A DNA stretch of 64,000 nucleotides from JAGIBJ01 sp032119795. Lineage in GTDB: Bacteria > Actinomycetota > Thermoleophilia > Solirubrobacterales > Solirubrobacteraceae. The translations under genes and the position numbers were made by a program. The stretch covers positions 186,001 through 250,000 of the forward strand of contig JAUMFO010000011.1 of the NCBI GenBank assembly GCA_032119795.1, read 5' to 3'. This document shows positions 35,410-47,244 of the stretch, piece by piece. Below the pieces are notes generated by a model. That model worked only from the letters and a program-made list of their open reading frames with translations, did no database searches and had not been told where the DNA came from. Positions within the stretch are counted from its first letter, which is position 1, and every line of letters begins with the position of its first letter.

Positions 35410-38400
35410 ATGTTGGAAAGTCAGGTCGCGCGCCACGGGGTGCGGACGCCCACGCTCGCGCTGTTTGCGCTCGCGTTCACAATGCTCGTCGGCCTGCTCG
35501 GCGCGTCGTCGGCTGCGGCCGCTCCCGCGAAGATCACGAAGGTCTTCGGCGGGCCGATCACCACCGGCGGCGCCTGCACGCCGAACGCCTCGGCCACGAA
35601 GACCGACGCGTCCTCCTACACCGACTTCTGCGTGGCCTACCACGCCGACAACGACCAGGGCCCGGCTGGCGTCGACCTCAAAAGCCAGGTCATCGACACG
35701 CCGCGCGGCTTCGCGGGCATCGCCGACGGCTTCCCGCAGTGCACCGACGCACAGTTCAACAAGGCCTCCGACCAAAATGCGAACTGCCTGCCCAACACGC
35801 AGATGGGCTCAGTCCAGGCGGCGATCCGCGTCGACGTGACCGACGATCCGTTCCTCACGGGGACGCTCCAGCTTGCCGGCATCACCGACGGTAACGGCAT
35901 CGCCTCCTTGGCTCCCGGTGGCGCCGTCTACAACCTCCAGCACAGCGCGAACGAGGTGGCGCGCCTCGGCATCGATCTGCGCCCCACACTCGCCGGCGAC
36001 CAGCCGAACGTGAAGATCATCGTCCGCGTGACGCTGCGTCCGAGCCCGGACGTCGGCCTACGCTCGATCATCGACGGCCTCCCGACGCTGGCCAACACCT
36101 CGATCCTCGGCTCGCCCAACCCGAACCGCCCGCTTGCCGTCGACGACTTTGCGCTCACCTTCTTCGGCCCGCAGCGCGGCTCGATGCCCCGCTCCTTCGG
36201 CTTCCTGGGCTCCGACTGCTCAAACACGCAGGAGACGTCGATCAACGCTGCCGCCTATGACGGCACGCCGAGCAGCGTCGATTCCAAGACCTACCAGCTG
36301 ACGAATTGCGACAGCCCGAACATCCAGTTCAAGCCGAGCGTCTCCTTCTCCACCACCGAGAAGCGCCCGGATGTGACCACCGAGACCGCCGTGAGCGTGA
36401 AGTTCGGCGACTCGACGAACGCCGCCTACATCGCCGGCGGCGTGAAGAAGACCGTCGTCACGCTCCCCAACGGCCTGAGCTTCTCCGGCCAGATCGCCAG
36501 CGGCGCGAACGGCTTGCCGCTGTGCACGCCCGATCAGTTCGGCCAGTTCCGTGCCGAGCACAGCACCTGCCCAGACGCCACGGCGGTTGGCACGGTCTCG
36601 TTCGAGAGCCCGACGCAGAAGAACAAGCTCACCGGCAAGGTGTTCCTGGGCGCCCAGCCCACGCAGTACGCCCTGCCGGACATCTACATCGAAGCTGAAC
36701 TCGGCCCGGCCGCCGACGCGCCCCGCATCAAGCTCCGCGGCGCGCTCACGATCGACGACCAGAACCGCATCGTCACCACGCTCGACGACCTCCCCGAAGT
36801 TCCCGTCACGGAGTTCCTGCTGACCTTCCGCGGCGGAGATAACGCCGCCGTCGTGACGCCGCCGACGTGCGGTGAGAGCACCGGCGCCCTGGCGGCCTTC
36901 CCCTACAAGACCCCCACGGCGTCGTCCGCGGCGTCCGCCACCTATGCGGTGACCGACGACTGCGACGCCGTGAAGAACTTCGCGCCGACCGTGGCCTTTG
37001 GCCTCGACAACAATCAGGCCGGCGGCTCGAGCCCGTTGACCACGACGATCGCTCGTCCCGATCGCAGTGAGCGCCTGGGCCGGACGCAGATCGATCTTCC
37101 CGCGGGCATGCTCGCGACGCTCAAGGGCGTGCCGGAGTGCCCGCAGGACGCGGCCCGTGCCGGGACGTGCGCGGAGGACACCAAGGTTGGCTCCGTGACG
37201 AGCCTCGCCGGCGTCGGCCCGGCGCCCTACAGCGCAGGCGGCTCCGTCTACCTCACGCAGCGCAGCGAGGGAGCGGTCGCCGGCATCGTGCTGAAGGTCC
37301 CGATCGTCTTCGGCCAAGTCGATCTCGGCACGCTGAACGTGCTCGGCCGCATTGAGATTCGCCCCGGCGATCTCGGGCTGCGCCTCATCGCCGACGTGCC
37401 GGAGCGGTTTGCCGGCGTCCCGCTGAACATCCGCAGCATCGCCGTTCGTCTCGATCGCGCGGGCTTCCCGCTCAGTCCGACGAACTGCGGTCAGCTCAGC
37501 ACCACCTCCAAGATCACGAGCCTCGGCGGCACCGTCGCCGACGCCCCTGCGGGCATGCAGGTCGTCGGCTGCGACAAGCTTGGCTTCGACCCGAAGATCG
37601 ACGCATCGGTGACCGGCGCGACCGGCCAGCTCGGCCGCCCGAACGTGTCGGTCCGCGTGCAAAACGTGGCGGGTGCAAGTGCGCTGCGCCAGACGTTCGT
37701 CACGCTGCCCAAGGGCATCGGCGTCGACCTCGCGCAGATCCCGCGCGGCTGCGCCGTCGATGAGTTCGTCGCCGGTGGCTGCCCCGCCACGGCGATCATC
37801 GGCAAGGTCAAGGGTGCGCTCTCGATCACCGACGAGCCCCTCAGCGGAGACCTCTACCTGCTCAAGGCCCGCCCCGGGAAGACACTTCCGGGGCTCGGCC
37901 TCGCGTTCACCGGTCGATTTGCCGGCCGCGTGACGGGCGAGAACGCCATCGACACGAAGACCGGCCAGCTGATCACCCAGTTCGCGGCGCTCCCCGATCT
38001 CCCGCTGACGGACTTCCAGATCGACATCGTCGGCGGCACGGGAGGCCCGGTGATCGCGACCAAGGCCCTGTGCGACGCGGCGACGGTCGACTTCAAGGCG
38101 ACGTTCGTCGCGCACTCGGGGCCGACCCGCGAGCAGACGTCCAAAACGCAGTGCGGCGTGCCGCTCGGCGCCAAGCTGCCGAAGATTCAGGCTCGCCTGG
38201 GTGGCGTGCGCAAGGGCAAGCCGACGCTCGTCCTCACGGCGACCGCGCCCACCGGAATGAAGATGAAGCAGCTCGACTTCGTGATGCCGAAGGGCTACAC
38301 GCTCAGCAGCTCTCGGGCCAAGAGCCGCAAGTCGGTGGTCCTCAAGTCACTCACGAGCAAGGGCAAGATCAGCTCCAAGCGCACCGGCGCAAGCAAGCTG

Positions 38401-38577
38401 CGCGTGGCGCTGCCGAGCAAGGGCACCACCAAGGTTCGGCTGCTCACGCGCACCGGGACGATGACCATCAAGAAGTCTTCGATCCGCAAGAGCAAGAAGA
38501 AGGTGGTCGTGCAGCTCAAGGTCACCTACACCGACAAGACCACCGCGATCGTGCCCGTGCGCCTCACGCCGCGCTGA
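35410..38577 (+). CDS. Giant secreted modular protein C
   Basis: 1055 residues from ATG 35410 (GGGAG nine bases upstream); a signal peptide with core LALFALAFTMLVGLLGASS. Modules in order: VIDTPRGFAGIADGFPQC (about 100), VTLPNGLSFSGQIASGANG (about 355), IDLPAGMLATLKGVPEC (about 560) and VTLPKGIGVDLAQIPRGC (about 765), each with the C...CP or C...C element and a G-x-(V/L)-(Y/F)-L strand. The C-terminal 140 residues are rich in Lys and Ser (SSSRAKSRKSVVLKSL) and end in YTDKTTAIVPVRL. Closest in layout to A and D. Confidence 0.75.
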   Translation: MLESQVARHGVRTPTLALFALAFTMLVGLLGASSAAAAPAKITKVFGGPITTGGACTPNASATKTDASSYTDFCVAYHADNDQGPAGVDLKSQVIDTPRGFAGIADGFPQCTDAQFNKASDQNANCLPNTQMGSVQAAIRVDVTDDPFLTGTLQLAGITDGNGIASLAPGGAVYNLQHSANEVARLGIDLRPTLAGDQPNVKIIVRVTLRPSPDVGLRSIIDGLPTLANTSILGSPNPNRPLAVDDFALTFFGPQRGSMPRSFGFLGSDCSNTQETSINAAAYDGTPSSVDSKTYQLTNCDSPNIQFKPSVSFSTTEKRPDVTTETAVSVKFGDSTNAAYIAGGVKKTVVTLPNGLSFSGQIASGANGLPLCTPDQFGQFRAEHSTCPDATAVGTVSFESPTQKNKLTGKVFLGAQPTQYALPDIYIEAELGPAADAPRIKLRGALTIDDQNRIVTTLDDLPEVPVTEFLLTFRGGDNAAVVTPPTCGESTGALAAFPYKTPTASSAASATYAVTDDCDAVKNFAPTVAFGLDNNQAGGSSPLTTTIARPDRSERLGRTQIDLPAGMLATLKGVPECPQDAARAGTCAEDTKVGSVTSLAGVGPAPYSAGGSVYLTQRSEGAVAGIVLKVPIVFGQVDLGTLNVLGRIEIRPGDLGLRLIADVPERFAGVPLNIRSIAVRLDRAGFPLSPTNCGQLSTTSKITSLGGTVADAPAGMQVVGCDKLGFDPKIDASVTGATGQLGRPNVSVRVQNVAGASALRQTFVTLPKGIGVDLAQIPRGCAVDEFVAGGCPATAIIGKVKGALSITDEPLSGDLYLLKARPGKTLPGLGLAFTGRFAGRVTGENAIDTKTGQLITQFAALPDLPLTDFQIDIVGGTGGPVIATKALCDAATVDFKATFVAHSGPTREQTSKTQCGVPLGAKLPKIQARLGGVRKGKPTLVLTATAPTGMKMKQLDFVMPKGYTLSSSRAKSRKSVVLKSLTSKGKISSKRTGASKLRVALPSKGTTKVRLLTRTGTMTIKKSSIRKSKKKVVVQLKVTYTDKTTAIVPVRLTPR

Positions 38578-38632
38578 TCTCGGGGGCGTTGCGCTACGGC
38601 GCGGCGCCCAATCGGTGCGGAGATACCGCGAA

Positions 38633-38656
38633 TGCGCCCGCCTCGTTGCGGGCGCA
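38633..38656 (+). terminator. Hairpin after giant gene C
   Basis: TGCGCCCGC (38633-38641) and GCGGGCGCA (38648-38656), perfect 9-bp stem with a 6-base loop, 55 bases after the stop. No U-run. Confidence 0.6.
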
Positions 38657-38761
38657 GCTCGTTGGTAAACCCAGAATCTGGCGCATTGAATCGGGTTCGG
38701 CAAGTCTGTACCGTGTTAGCAGTCACACTCGGGTCTGCTGGGGCCCGCTGCCGGAGAAGTA

Positions 38762-41700
38762 ATGTCCACTCGCCGTCGCCGCGTCGTCCCGCGGCCGTCC
38801 ACGCGTCGCCACCAGGCGATCGCTTTTGCCGTCCTGTTCCTCGGCCTTGCCCTGCCCCCGCAGGGGCTCGCCAAGAACGAGGTGACCCGCTTTGCCGCTG
38901 GCCCGGTGGGCCCGGAGACGCACTGCAACCCGAACCTGGAGCCCGAAGACTTCCTCACGACAGCGGCGGCCCGCACCGACATGTGCATCGCCTTCTACGT
39001 CGACGGTGGTGCCCCGGCCACCGGCGACGACATCAAGGAGACGATCGCCGAGACGCCGCAGGGCTTCATGGCCACGGCCGACTCGTCGCCCAGCTGCACG
39101 ATCGAGGAGCTCATGCCCGAGAGCACCGCGCCGTCGCGCTGCCCGGCTGGCGCGCAGGTCGGCGAGGCTGAGGTCCGCGTACGCGTCGACCTCAATTCGT
39201 CGGGCTTGATCATCCCGCAGGTCGTGCACGGCAAGGTCTGGAACGTGGCCCACGGCCCCGACGAGGTGGCCAAGCTTGCGCTCGAACTCGAGCCCGAGCT
39301 CGGTGGCATCGCGCTGCCGCACATCAAGGTGATGGGCCGCACCGTCCTGCGCCCGAACCCCAACGTGGGCCTGCGCACCATCTTCTCCGGCCAGCCGCGC
39401 TTTGCGAACCTCGGGGCCCTCGGCGTGCAGCCGATCGCCATCGACGCGATCTTCTTGCGCCTGTGGGGTGCCAAGGCCGAGCATCCGTCGCTGACGGAGG
39501 ACTTCGGCCTGATGGGCTCGGACTGCTCGACCGACCAGGTCTCGACGGTCAAGTCGGTGTCGTGGAGCGGCGACACCAGCGACGCCGAGGATCGCTACCG
39601 GCTCACCGACTGCGAGAACGTTCCGTTCGGCATTCAGGCGAGCGTCAAGACCACTGAGCGTCGCCCGGACGTCAACACCGAGACCACCATCAAGGTCTCC
39701 GTCGATCAGAACACCTTCCCGCGCGTGACCGGCAACCTGAAGAAGACGGTGCTCACGCTCCCCGCCGGCCTTGAGCTCGGCGCCCAGATCGCCAGCGGCG
39801 AAGGCGGCCTGCCGCTGTGCAGCCCCGAGCAGTTCGGGTGGGACCGCATCGAAGCCAGCACTTGCCCGGCGGGCGCGAAGGTGGCCGACATCAACATCAT
39901 CTCCCCGCTGCAGAAGAACGAGTTCTCCGGCGCCGCCTACTTGGGCAAGCAACCGGCCGAGGGCGAGCTACCGATGCTCTTCATCGAGGGTGGCTTCGGG
40001 TCGTTGCCCGACTCCCCGCGCGTGAAGCTGCGCGGCACGATGAAGGTGGACGAGAGCGGCCGCGTCCAGAGCACGCTCGACAACCTCCCGCCGGTGCTCT
40101 TCCGCGAGTTCACGTTGAAGTTCAAGGGCGGCCCGAACTCCGCGATGATCACCCCGCGCCAGTGCGGCACCACGAATGGCCTGATCGAGTCGACGCCCAC
40201 GAGCACGGGCATCCCGATTACGCAGGAGCTGCCGCTCACCATCGACGAGGACTGCATCGACCCGGCGACGTTCAAGCCGGAGATGGCGGTCACCACGAGC
40301 AACCCGCAGGCCGGCGGCCGCACGGTGCTGAACGTGAAGACGAGCCGCCCGGATCGCACGGCGCGCATCAGCCGCGTCGTGGCGAACCTGCCGCAGGGCA
40401 TCCTGTCTGACCTCAACCTCGCGACCGAGTGCACCACCGAGCAGGCTGCTGCTTCGGCGTGCCCGGACTCCAGCCGCATCGGCTCCGTGACGGCGCTCTC
40501 CGGCGTCGGCCCGCAGCCGTATGCCGTCAAGGGCAACGTCTACCTCGCCACGCGCGCTGAGGGCGCCGTCGCCGGCGTCGTGATCTCCACGACCGTCGGT
40601 TTCGGTGAGGTCGACCTCGGCAAGCTCAACCTGCCGGCCCGCATCGAGCTGCGTCCTGGCGATCTCGGTCTGCGGTTCATTGCCGACGTGCCGCAGCGCT
40701 ACAAGGGCCTGTCGCTGAATCTGCGGTCGTTCGACGTGGCGCTCGATCGCCCGAACTTCGCGATGAACCCCACGAACTGCTCGCCGCTGTCGACGACGTC
40801 GACGCTGTTCTCCGACATGGGCGGCAGCGCCGACGTGCCCGTCAGCATGCAGGTCTCCGGCTGCGAATCGCTGAGCTTCAACCCCTCACTGGGGCTCACG
40901 CTCAGCGGCAAGATGGCGCAGGGCGACAAGCCGAATATCGGCGTCACGGTCTCGCTCGCCAACGGCGGCTCCAACATCAAGTCGACCGCGGTGATGCTGC
41001 CGGCCGGCCTGGGAGCAGACCTCAAGCAGGTCCCGCGCGCGTGCACCGGCGCCTCGTGGGATGCCGGCACATGCAGCGCCGACGCGATCATCGGCACCGC
41101 GAAAGCCACGATTGCGATCACGCCGGAGCAGATCTCCGGCAAGGTGAGCATGGTGAAGGTCGAGGGGCAGACGCTCCCCGGCATCGGCATCCAGCTGGAG
41201 GGCCGGTTCGCGTCGCGCCTGCTCGGCAAGATCGCCGTCGACCAGGGCACCGGCCGCCTCGTGACGCGCTTTGAGTCCCTCCCGGACGTGCCGATCAGCA
41301 CCCTCGCGCTTGCTCTCGAAGGTGGTCCTCGCGGCGCGCTGATCTCCACGAAGAAGCTCTGCGACGACGGTGGCAAGGTCGTCATGAAGGGTGACTTCGT
41401 CGGTCAGTCCGGGGCGACGGTCAGTCGCGAAGCGAAGACGACCTGCTCGGGGACGTTCACCTCGGGGGTCCTCTTGGCGACGGTGAGTGGCACGAGCCGC
41501 AGCACGCTGAAGTTCAAGTTCACCGCGCCGGGCGGCAAGCCGATGAAGGCGATCCGCTTCGCGCTCCCGAGCGGGCTCACGATCTCGGCGAAGAAGCTCG
41601 CCAAGAACAAGACGCTGAAGGGCACGACGACCTCCAAGCTCAGCGGCGGCCGCACGATCGAGGGCCGCCTGAGCTCCAAGGGCGTGGCGACCTACACGGT

Positions 41701-41827
41701 GACGATTCCCAAGGGCGCCCTGGTGCTGAGCAAGAAGGCGAAGAAGAAATCGAAGTTCTCCGTCAGCGCACGCGTCGGCTACACCGACGGCACGCGCGAA
41801 ACGAAGGCGCTCAGCTTCAAGCGCTAA
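38762..41827 (+). CDS. Giant secreted modular protein D
   Basis: 1021 residues from ATG 38762, with GGAGAAG upstream. The signal has an Arg-rich start (TRRRRVVPRPSTRRHQ) and core AIAFAVLFLGLALPPQG. Modules: IAETPQGFMATADSSPSC (about 95), LTLPAGLELGAQIASGEG (about 335; almost the same words as in A), VANLPQGILSDLNLATEC (about 540) and VMLPAGLGADLKQVPRAC (about 745). The basic C-terminal domain holds KKLAKNKTLKGTTTSK and YTDGTRETKALSF. Last of the four; a terminator follows at 41871. Confidence 0.75.
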   Translation: MSTRRRRVVPRPSTRRHQAIAFAVLFLGLALPPQGLAKNEVTRFAAGPVGPETHCNPNLEPEDFLTTAAARTDMCIAFYVDGGAPATGDDIKETIAETPQGFMATADSSPSCTIEELMPESTAPSRCPAGAQVGEAEVRVRVDLNSSGLIIPQVVHGKVWNVAHGPDEVAKLALELEPELGGIALPHIKVMGRTVLRPNPNVGLRTIFSGQPRFANLGALGVQPIAIDAIFLRLWGAKAEHPSLTEDFGLMGSDCSTDQVSTVKSVSWSGDTSDAEDRYRLTDCENVPFGIQASVKTTERRPDVNTETTIKVSVDQNTFPRVTGNLKKTVLTLPAGLELGAQIASGEGGLPLCSPEQFGWDRIEASTCPAGAKVADINIISPLQKNEFSGAAYLGKQPAEGELPMLFIEGGFGSLPDSPRVKLRGTMKVDESGRVQSTLDNLPPVLFREFTLKFKGGPNSAMITPRQCGTTNGLIESTPTSTGIPITQELPLTIDEDCIDPATFKPEMAVTTSNPQAGGRTVLNVKTSRPDRTARISRVVANLPQGILSDLNLATECTTEQAAASACPDSSRIGSVTALSGVGPQPYAVKGNVYLATRAEGAVAGVVISTTVGFGEVDLGKLNLPARIELRPGDLGLRFIADVPQRYKGLSLNLRSFDVALDRPNFAMNPTNCSPLSTTSTLFSDMGGSADVPVSMQVSGCESLSFNPSLGLTLSGKMAQGDKPNIGVTVSLANGGSNIKSTAVMLPAGLGADLKQVPRACTGASWDAGTCSADAIIGTAKATIAITPEQISGKVSMVKVEGQTLPGIGIQLEGRFASRLLGKIAVDQGTGRLVTRFESLPDVPISTLALALEGGPRGALISTKKLCDDGGKVVMKGDFVGQSGATVSREAKTTCSGTFTSGVLLATVSGTSRSTLKFKFTAPGGKPMKAIRFALPSGLTISAKKLAKNKTLKGTTTSKLSGGRTIEGRLSSKGVATYTVTIPKGALVLSKKAKKKSKFSVSARVGYTDGTRETKALSFKR

Positions 41828-41870
41828 GCGCCAGAACACCTGCGCGCCCGAGCGGACGCACAGACGCGAG

Positions 41871-41899
41871 GAGGCGTGGCTTGGAAGGAGCCGCGCCTC
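41871..41899. terminator. Terminator between giant gene D and the cys operon
   Basis: GAGGCGTGGCT (41871-41881) pairs with AGCCGCGCCTC (41889-41899), one G-U pair, then TTCGTCTTT. It lies between convergent genes and may serve both. Confidence 0.7.
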
Positions 41900-41921
41900 T
41901 TCGTCTTTCCGAGCCCGGCGC

Positions 41922-42143
41922 TCAGTGCCAGCTGGGCAGTCCCCACGCGGTCATGCGTGGGGAGTGGCCGTTGACGCTCTGCAGGAGCGCCTCGCGTGCC
42001 CAGTTGCTGATCGGGTCCTCGCGGGGGCCCGAGTTCGCGGCCGCCTGGGCGGCGCGGTGGTGGTGGAGGGCGACGGCCGTAGCAATGCCCTCCGCCTCAG
42101 CGGCGGTGAGCGGCTCGCTCGAAGTGATCTGCACCGAAGACAT
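41922..42143 (-). CDS. Small protein, last gene of the sulfite reductase operon
   Basis: 73 residues from ATG 42143 (TTG 42152 would add three), 22 bases after the cysI stop, with GGTAGG upstream. The first half is a polar start and an Ala-rich helix (LTAAEAEGIATAVALHHH), the second has a conserved-looking NWAREALLQS. I do not recognise it. Small proteins of this kind often end actinobacterial sulfite reductase operons, so a supporting role in the pathway is plausible. Confidence 0.55.
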   Translation of the reverse strand: MSSVQITSSEPLTAAEAEGIATAVALHHHRAAQAAANSGPREDPISNWAREALLQSVNGHSPRMTAWGLPSWH

Positions 42144-42165
42144 CGCGAGCAAGCCTACCGAACCC

Positions 42166-44385
<2,220 letters not shown>

Positions 44386-44407
44386 CGAAGTCAGTCCTGT
44401 CCGGGAT

Positions 44408-46258
44408 CTAGTAGACGTCGAGTCGGTAACGGTGGTCGCGCTTGGCCTCTGCGAGGTACTCCTCGGCGGCCTGCGCGTCCTTGCCACCGTGCTCGGCGAC
44501 GATGTCCCGCAGCGCGACGTGCACGTCGGGAGCCATGTTGTTTGCGTCGCCGCAGATGTAGAGCGTGGCGCCGTCCTCGAGCCAGGCGTACACCTCGGCG
44601 CCGCGCGTGCGGAGCTTGTCCTGCACGTAGGTGCGCGGAGCCTTGTCTCGCGAGAACGCCGGGTCGAGCTTGGTGAGCGTGCCGTTCTTCAGCCACTCCT
44701 GCCACTCGACTTGGTAGAGGAAGTCGCTGCGGAAGTTGCGCTCGCCGAAGAACAGCCACGACTTGCCGGTGGCCTCGCGCTCCTCGCGCTCCTGCAGGAA
44801 CGCGCGGTACGGAGCCACGCCGGTGCCGGCGCCGATCATGATCATCGACGCGTCGTCGGCCGGGAGGCGGAAGTGGTCGTTCTCGGAGATGTAGACCGGG
44901 ATCTGCACGTCGTCGCTGACGCGGGCCAGGTAGCCGGAGGCCACACCCCTGCGTGGGATGTCGTGCAGCGAGTACTGCACGGTGCTCACGGTGAGGTGGG
45001 CCTCGTCCGGAGAGGCGGCCAGGCTCGAGGCGATCGAGTACAGGCGCGGCTGCAGCGGGCGCAGTCCGGCGACGAGCTGCTCGGCGGTGACGCCCTTCAC
45101 CGGGAAGCGGCGGGCGATGTCGAGCGGGTGGTGCTCTTCGAAGAACGACGTGCGGTGCTTGGCGTCGCCAGCGACCAAGGTGGCGAGCTCCTTGGCGCCG
45201 CTCAGCTCCGCCCACTGGGTGAGGAAGCGCGGCGTCGACGCGGTGATCTCGAGCGTGCTCGTGAGGGCGTCGCCCAGCGTGACCGGGCCGGACTTCAGCG
45301 TGACCATCTCGCTGGCCGAGAGCTCGAGCTGCTCGAGCAGCGCTTCGACCTCTGCGGGGTCGTTCTGGGCCACGATGCCGAGCGCGTCGCCCGGCTCGTA
45401 GGTGAGGCCCGAACCCTCGAGCGAAAGCTCGACGTGGCGCGTCTCCTTGGTGGAGCCGCGGCCGGTGATCACCATGTTCTCGAGGATCTCGGCCGGGAAC
45501 GGGTTGCGCTTGGAGTAGGCCGAGGCAGCGGCGGGCGCGCCAGAGGGCGCAGCGCCGTTGACCGGCGCAGCCGTCGGCGCCGGGGCAGCCGTCGGTGTGA
45601 TCCGCTCGACGACCGACGCGATCCACGCGTCAGCGTCGTCCTCGTAGTCCACGTCGCACTCGACCCGGCCCATGATGCGATCGGCGCCCAGCGCCTCGAA
45701 GCGCTCGTCGAGGATGCGGCCCGCGGCGCAGTAGTGCTCGTAGGTGGAGTCGCCGAGCGCCAGGACGGCGAAGCGCACGCCGGCGAGCTTCGGGGCCTTC
45801 TTGCCCTGGATGAACTCGAAGAAGTCGAGTGCGGCCGGCGGCGGCTCGCCTTCACCGTGGGTGGCGGCGATGATCAGGACGTCCTGCTCGTCCTTGAGGC
45901 CACGCGACTTGTAGTTAGCCAGATCCGTCACCCGCGTGGGGACGCCCGCACGATCAGCGGCTGCGGCGAGCATGCCGGCGAGCTCCTTGGCGTTGCCGGT
46001 GTCGGTCGCGTAGAGGATCGACGCCAGGCGGGCGGCCGGCACGCTGGAAACGGCTTCGGCCGGGGCCAGCGCGGGTGCGCCCGGCCCGAGGGCGGGGACG
46101 GGCGCGGGGCCACTGGTCAGCGCCGGGGCGCCGTTGGTGGTCCGGCCGGCGAGGTAGCCACTGATCCAGATGGCCTGATCACTGGTGATCGAGGCGGCGA
46201 GCAGCTCGACCTGCTGCATCTGCTCGGCCGTGAGGATCGACGAGGCTGCTGCTGTCAC
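44408..46258 (-). CDS. cysJ: Sulfite reductase flavoprotein
   Basis: 616 residues from ATG 46258. Flavodoxin domain (about 80-220): YATDTGNAKELAGML, ATHGEGEPPPAALDFFEFI and LGDSTYEHYCAAGR. FAD domain with RLYSIASS; NADPH domain with IGAGTGVAPYRAFLQER, LFFGERN, YVQD and the final RYRLDVY. It moves electrons from NADPH through FAD and FMN to CysI. An Ala/Pro-rich linker (PTAAPAPTAAPVNGAAPSGA) joins the flavodoxin and reductase parts. First gene of the minus-strand cys operon, divergent from cysH. Confidence 0.95.
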   Translation of the reverse strand: MTAAASSILTAEQMQQVELLAASITSDQAIWISGYLAGRTTNGAPALTSGPAPVPALGPGAPALAPAEAVSSVPAARLASILYATDTGNAKELAGMLAAAADRAGVPTRVTDLANYKSRGLKDEQDVLIIAATHGEGEPPPAALDFFEFIQGKKAPKLAGVRFAVLALGDSTYEHYCAAGRILDERFEALGADRIMGRVECDVDYEDDADAWIASVVERITPTAAPAPTAAPVNGAAPSGAPAAASAYSKRNPFPAEILENMVITGRGSTKETRHVELSLEGSGLTYEPGDALGIVAQNDPAEVEALLEQLELSASEMVTLKSGPVTLGDALTSTLEITASTPRFLTQWAELSGAKELATLVAGDAKHRTSFFEEHHPLDIARRFPVKGVTAEQLVAGLRPLQPRLYSIASSLAASPDEAHLTVSTVQYSLHDIPRRGVASGYLARVSDDVQIPVYISENDHFRLPADDASMIMIGAGTGVAPYRAFLQEREEREATGKSWLFFGERNFRSDFLYQVEWQEWLKNGTLTKLDPAFSRDKAPRTYVQDKLRTRGAEVYAWLEDGATLYICGDANNMAPDVHVALRDIVAEHGGKDAQAAEEYLAEAKRDHRYRLDVY

Positions 46259-46514
46259 GTAGGGCTACCGGTCTGGGGTGGAGAGAGAAGAGGCGACGCC
46301 CGTGGCGCTGGCATGAGCGCGGGTGGGCGGTGAGAGGGCCGGCGGTGGCTGGAAAAGAAGGTGCGCACCGTGGCCCATACGAGGTTCGGCTAGGCAGAGG
46401 GCCGGTGGCCGATGCTAGCAAACGACCCATTACCGGTGGGGTTTCCGGGATTTGTGTTGAGGCTCACCGCGCAAACGCAAGAAAGTCTTCGGGGTTTTGC
46501 TACTTTAGGGAGAC
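46259..46514. promoter_or_regulatory. Divergent cys promoter region
   Basis: 256 bases between cysJ and cysH must hold both promoters. I see two TACCGGT-containing segments (46266 and 46431) and a TTTAGGGAG ribosome site before cysH, but no palindrome or riboswitch I can name. Confidence 0.5.
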
Positions 46515-47240
46515 GTGTCTGAAGACTCGATCCAGCTTCCCGACCTCGAAGACGCCACGGCCGCGGAGGTCGTGCGCTGGGCTACCGAGACGTTCGGCCA
46601 GGGCCTTGCCCTCGCCTGCTCCTTCCAAAAGGAGGAGTCGGTGCTGCTCGACTATCTGTTCGAGGCCGACCCGCAGGCGCGCGCGTTCGCGCTCGACACC
46701 GACCTGCTCTTCCCGGAGACGTACGACCTCCTTGCGCTCGTCGAGGAGAAGTACTCCACGACGATCGAGCGCTGGCGCGGCCCGACGCTCGAGGCCCAAG
46801 CCGCCGAGCACGGCGCCGAGCTGTGGAAGTCCAACCCCACGGCCTGCTGCCAGCTGCGCAAGATCGGTCCGCTCAAGGAAGGCCTCGGCACGCTCGACGC
46901 CTGGATCACCGGCATCCGCCGCGACCAGTCGCCGGCGCGCGCCAAAGCCAAGAAAGTGGAGTGGGACGCACAGTTCGGTCTGGTGAAGATCAATCCGCTG
47001 GCCGACTGGGACGACAAGGACGTGTGGCGCGAGATCAGCAGCCGCTCGCTGCCCTACCACCCGCTTCACGACCAGGGCTTTGCGTCGATCGGCTGCGTGC
47101 CGTGCACCAACCCGGGCGAGGGCCGCGAGGGCCGCTGGGCCGGCTCGGCGAAGGTCGAGTGCGGGCTCCACGAGGATCAGCAAGACGGTGCACCCGCCGG
47201 CACGGGTTCCGGAGACCATTCCGCCGTGAAGGTCGCCTAG
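46515..47240 (+). CDS. cysH: APS/PAPS reductase, iron-sulfur type
   Basis: 241 residues from GTG 46515 (AGGGAG upstream). PP-loop reductase with ACSFQKEESVLLDY and TDLLFPETY. Cysteines Cys111-Cys112 (TACCQLRK) and Cys194/Cys197 (GCVPC) are the [4Fe-4S] ligands of the APS-using class; ECGLH with Cys216 is the catalytic motif. The product is sulfite. With no APS kinase in the cluster, adenosine 5'-phosphosulfate is the likely substrate. First gene of the plus-strand operon, 4 bases from the next. Confidence 0.93.
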   Translation: MSEDSIQLPDLEDATAAEVVRWATETFGQGLALACSFQKEESVLLDYLFEADPQARAFALDTDLLFPETYDLLALVEEKYSTTIERWRGPTLEAQAAEHGAELWKSNPTACCQLRKIGPLKEGLGTLDAWITGIRRDQSPARAKAKKVEWDAQFGLVKINPLADWDDKDVWREISSRSLPYHPLHDQGFASIGCVPCTNPGEGREGRWAGSAKVECGLHEDQQDGAPAGTGSGDHSAVKVA

Positions 47241-47244
47241 CTCC

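Noticed and set aside
38714..38727. TGTTA-N4-TCACA before gene D as a second CRP-type site
   Set aside because: Spacing is four rather than six and one half-site is imperfect.
46179..46430. Minus-strand 83-residue frame upstream of cysJ as a Cys-containing leader peptide
   Set aside because: Two Cys only, overlaps cysJ, no ribosome site and no attenuator-like hairpin near it.
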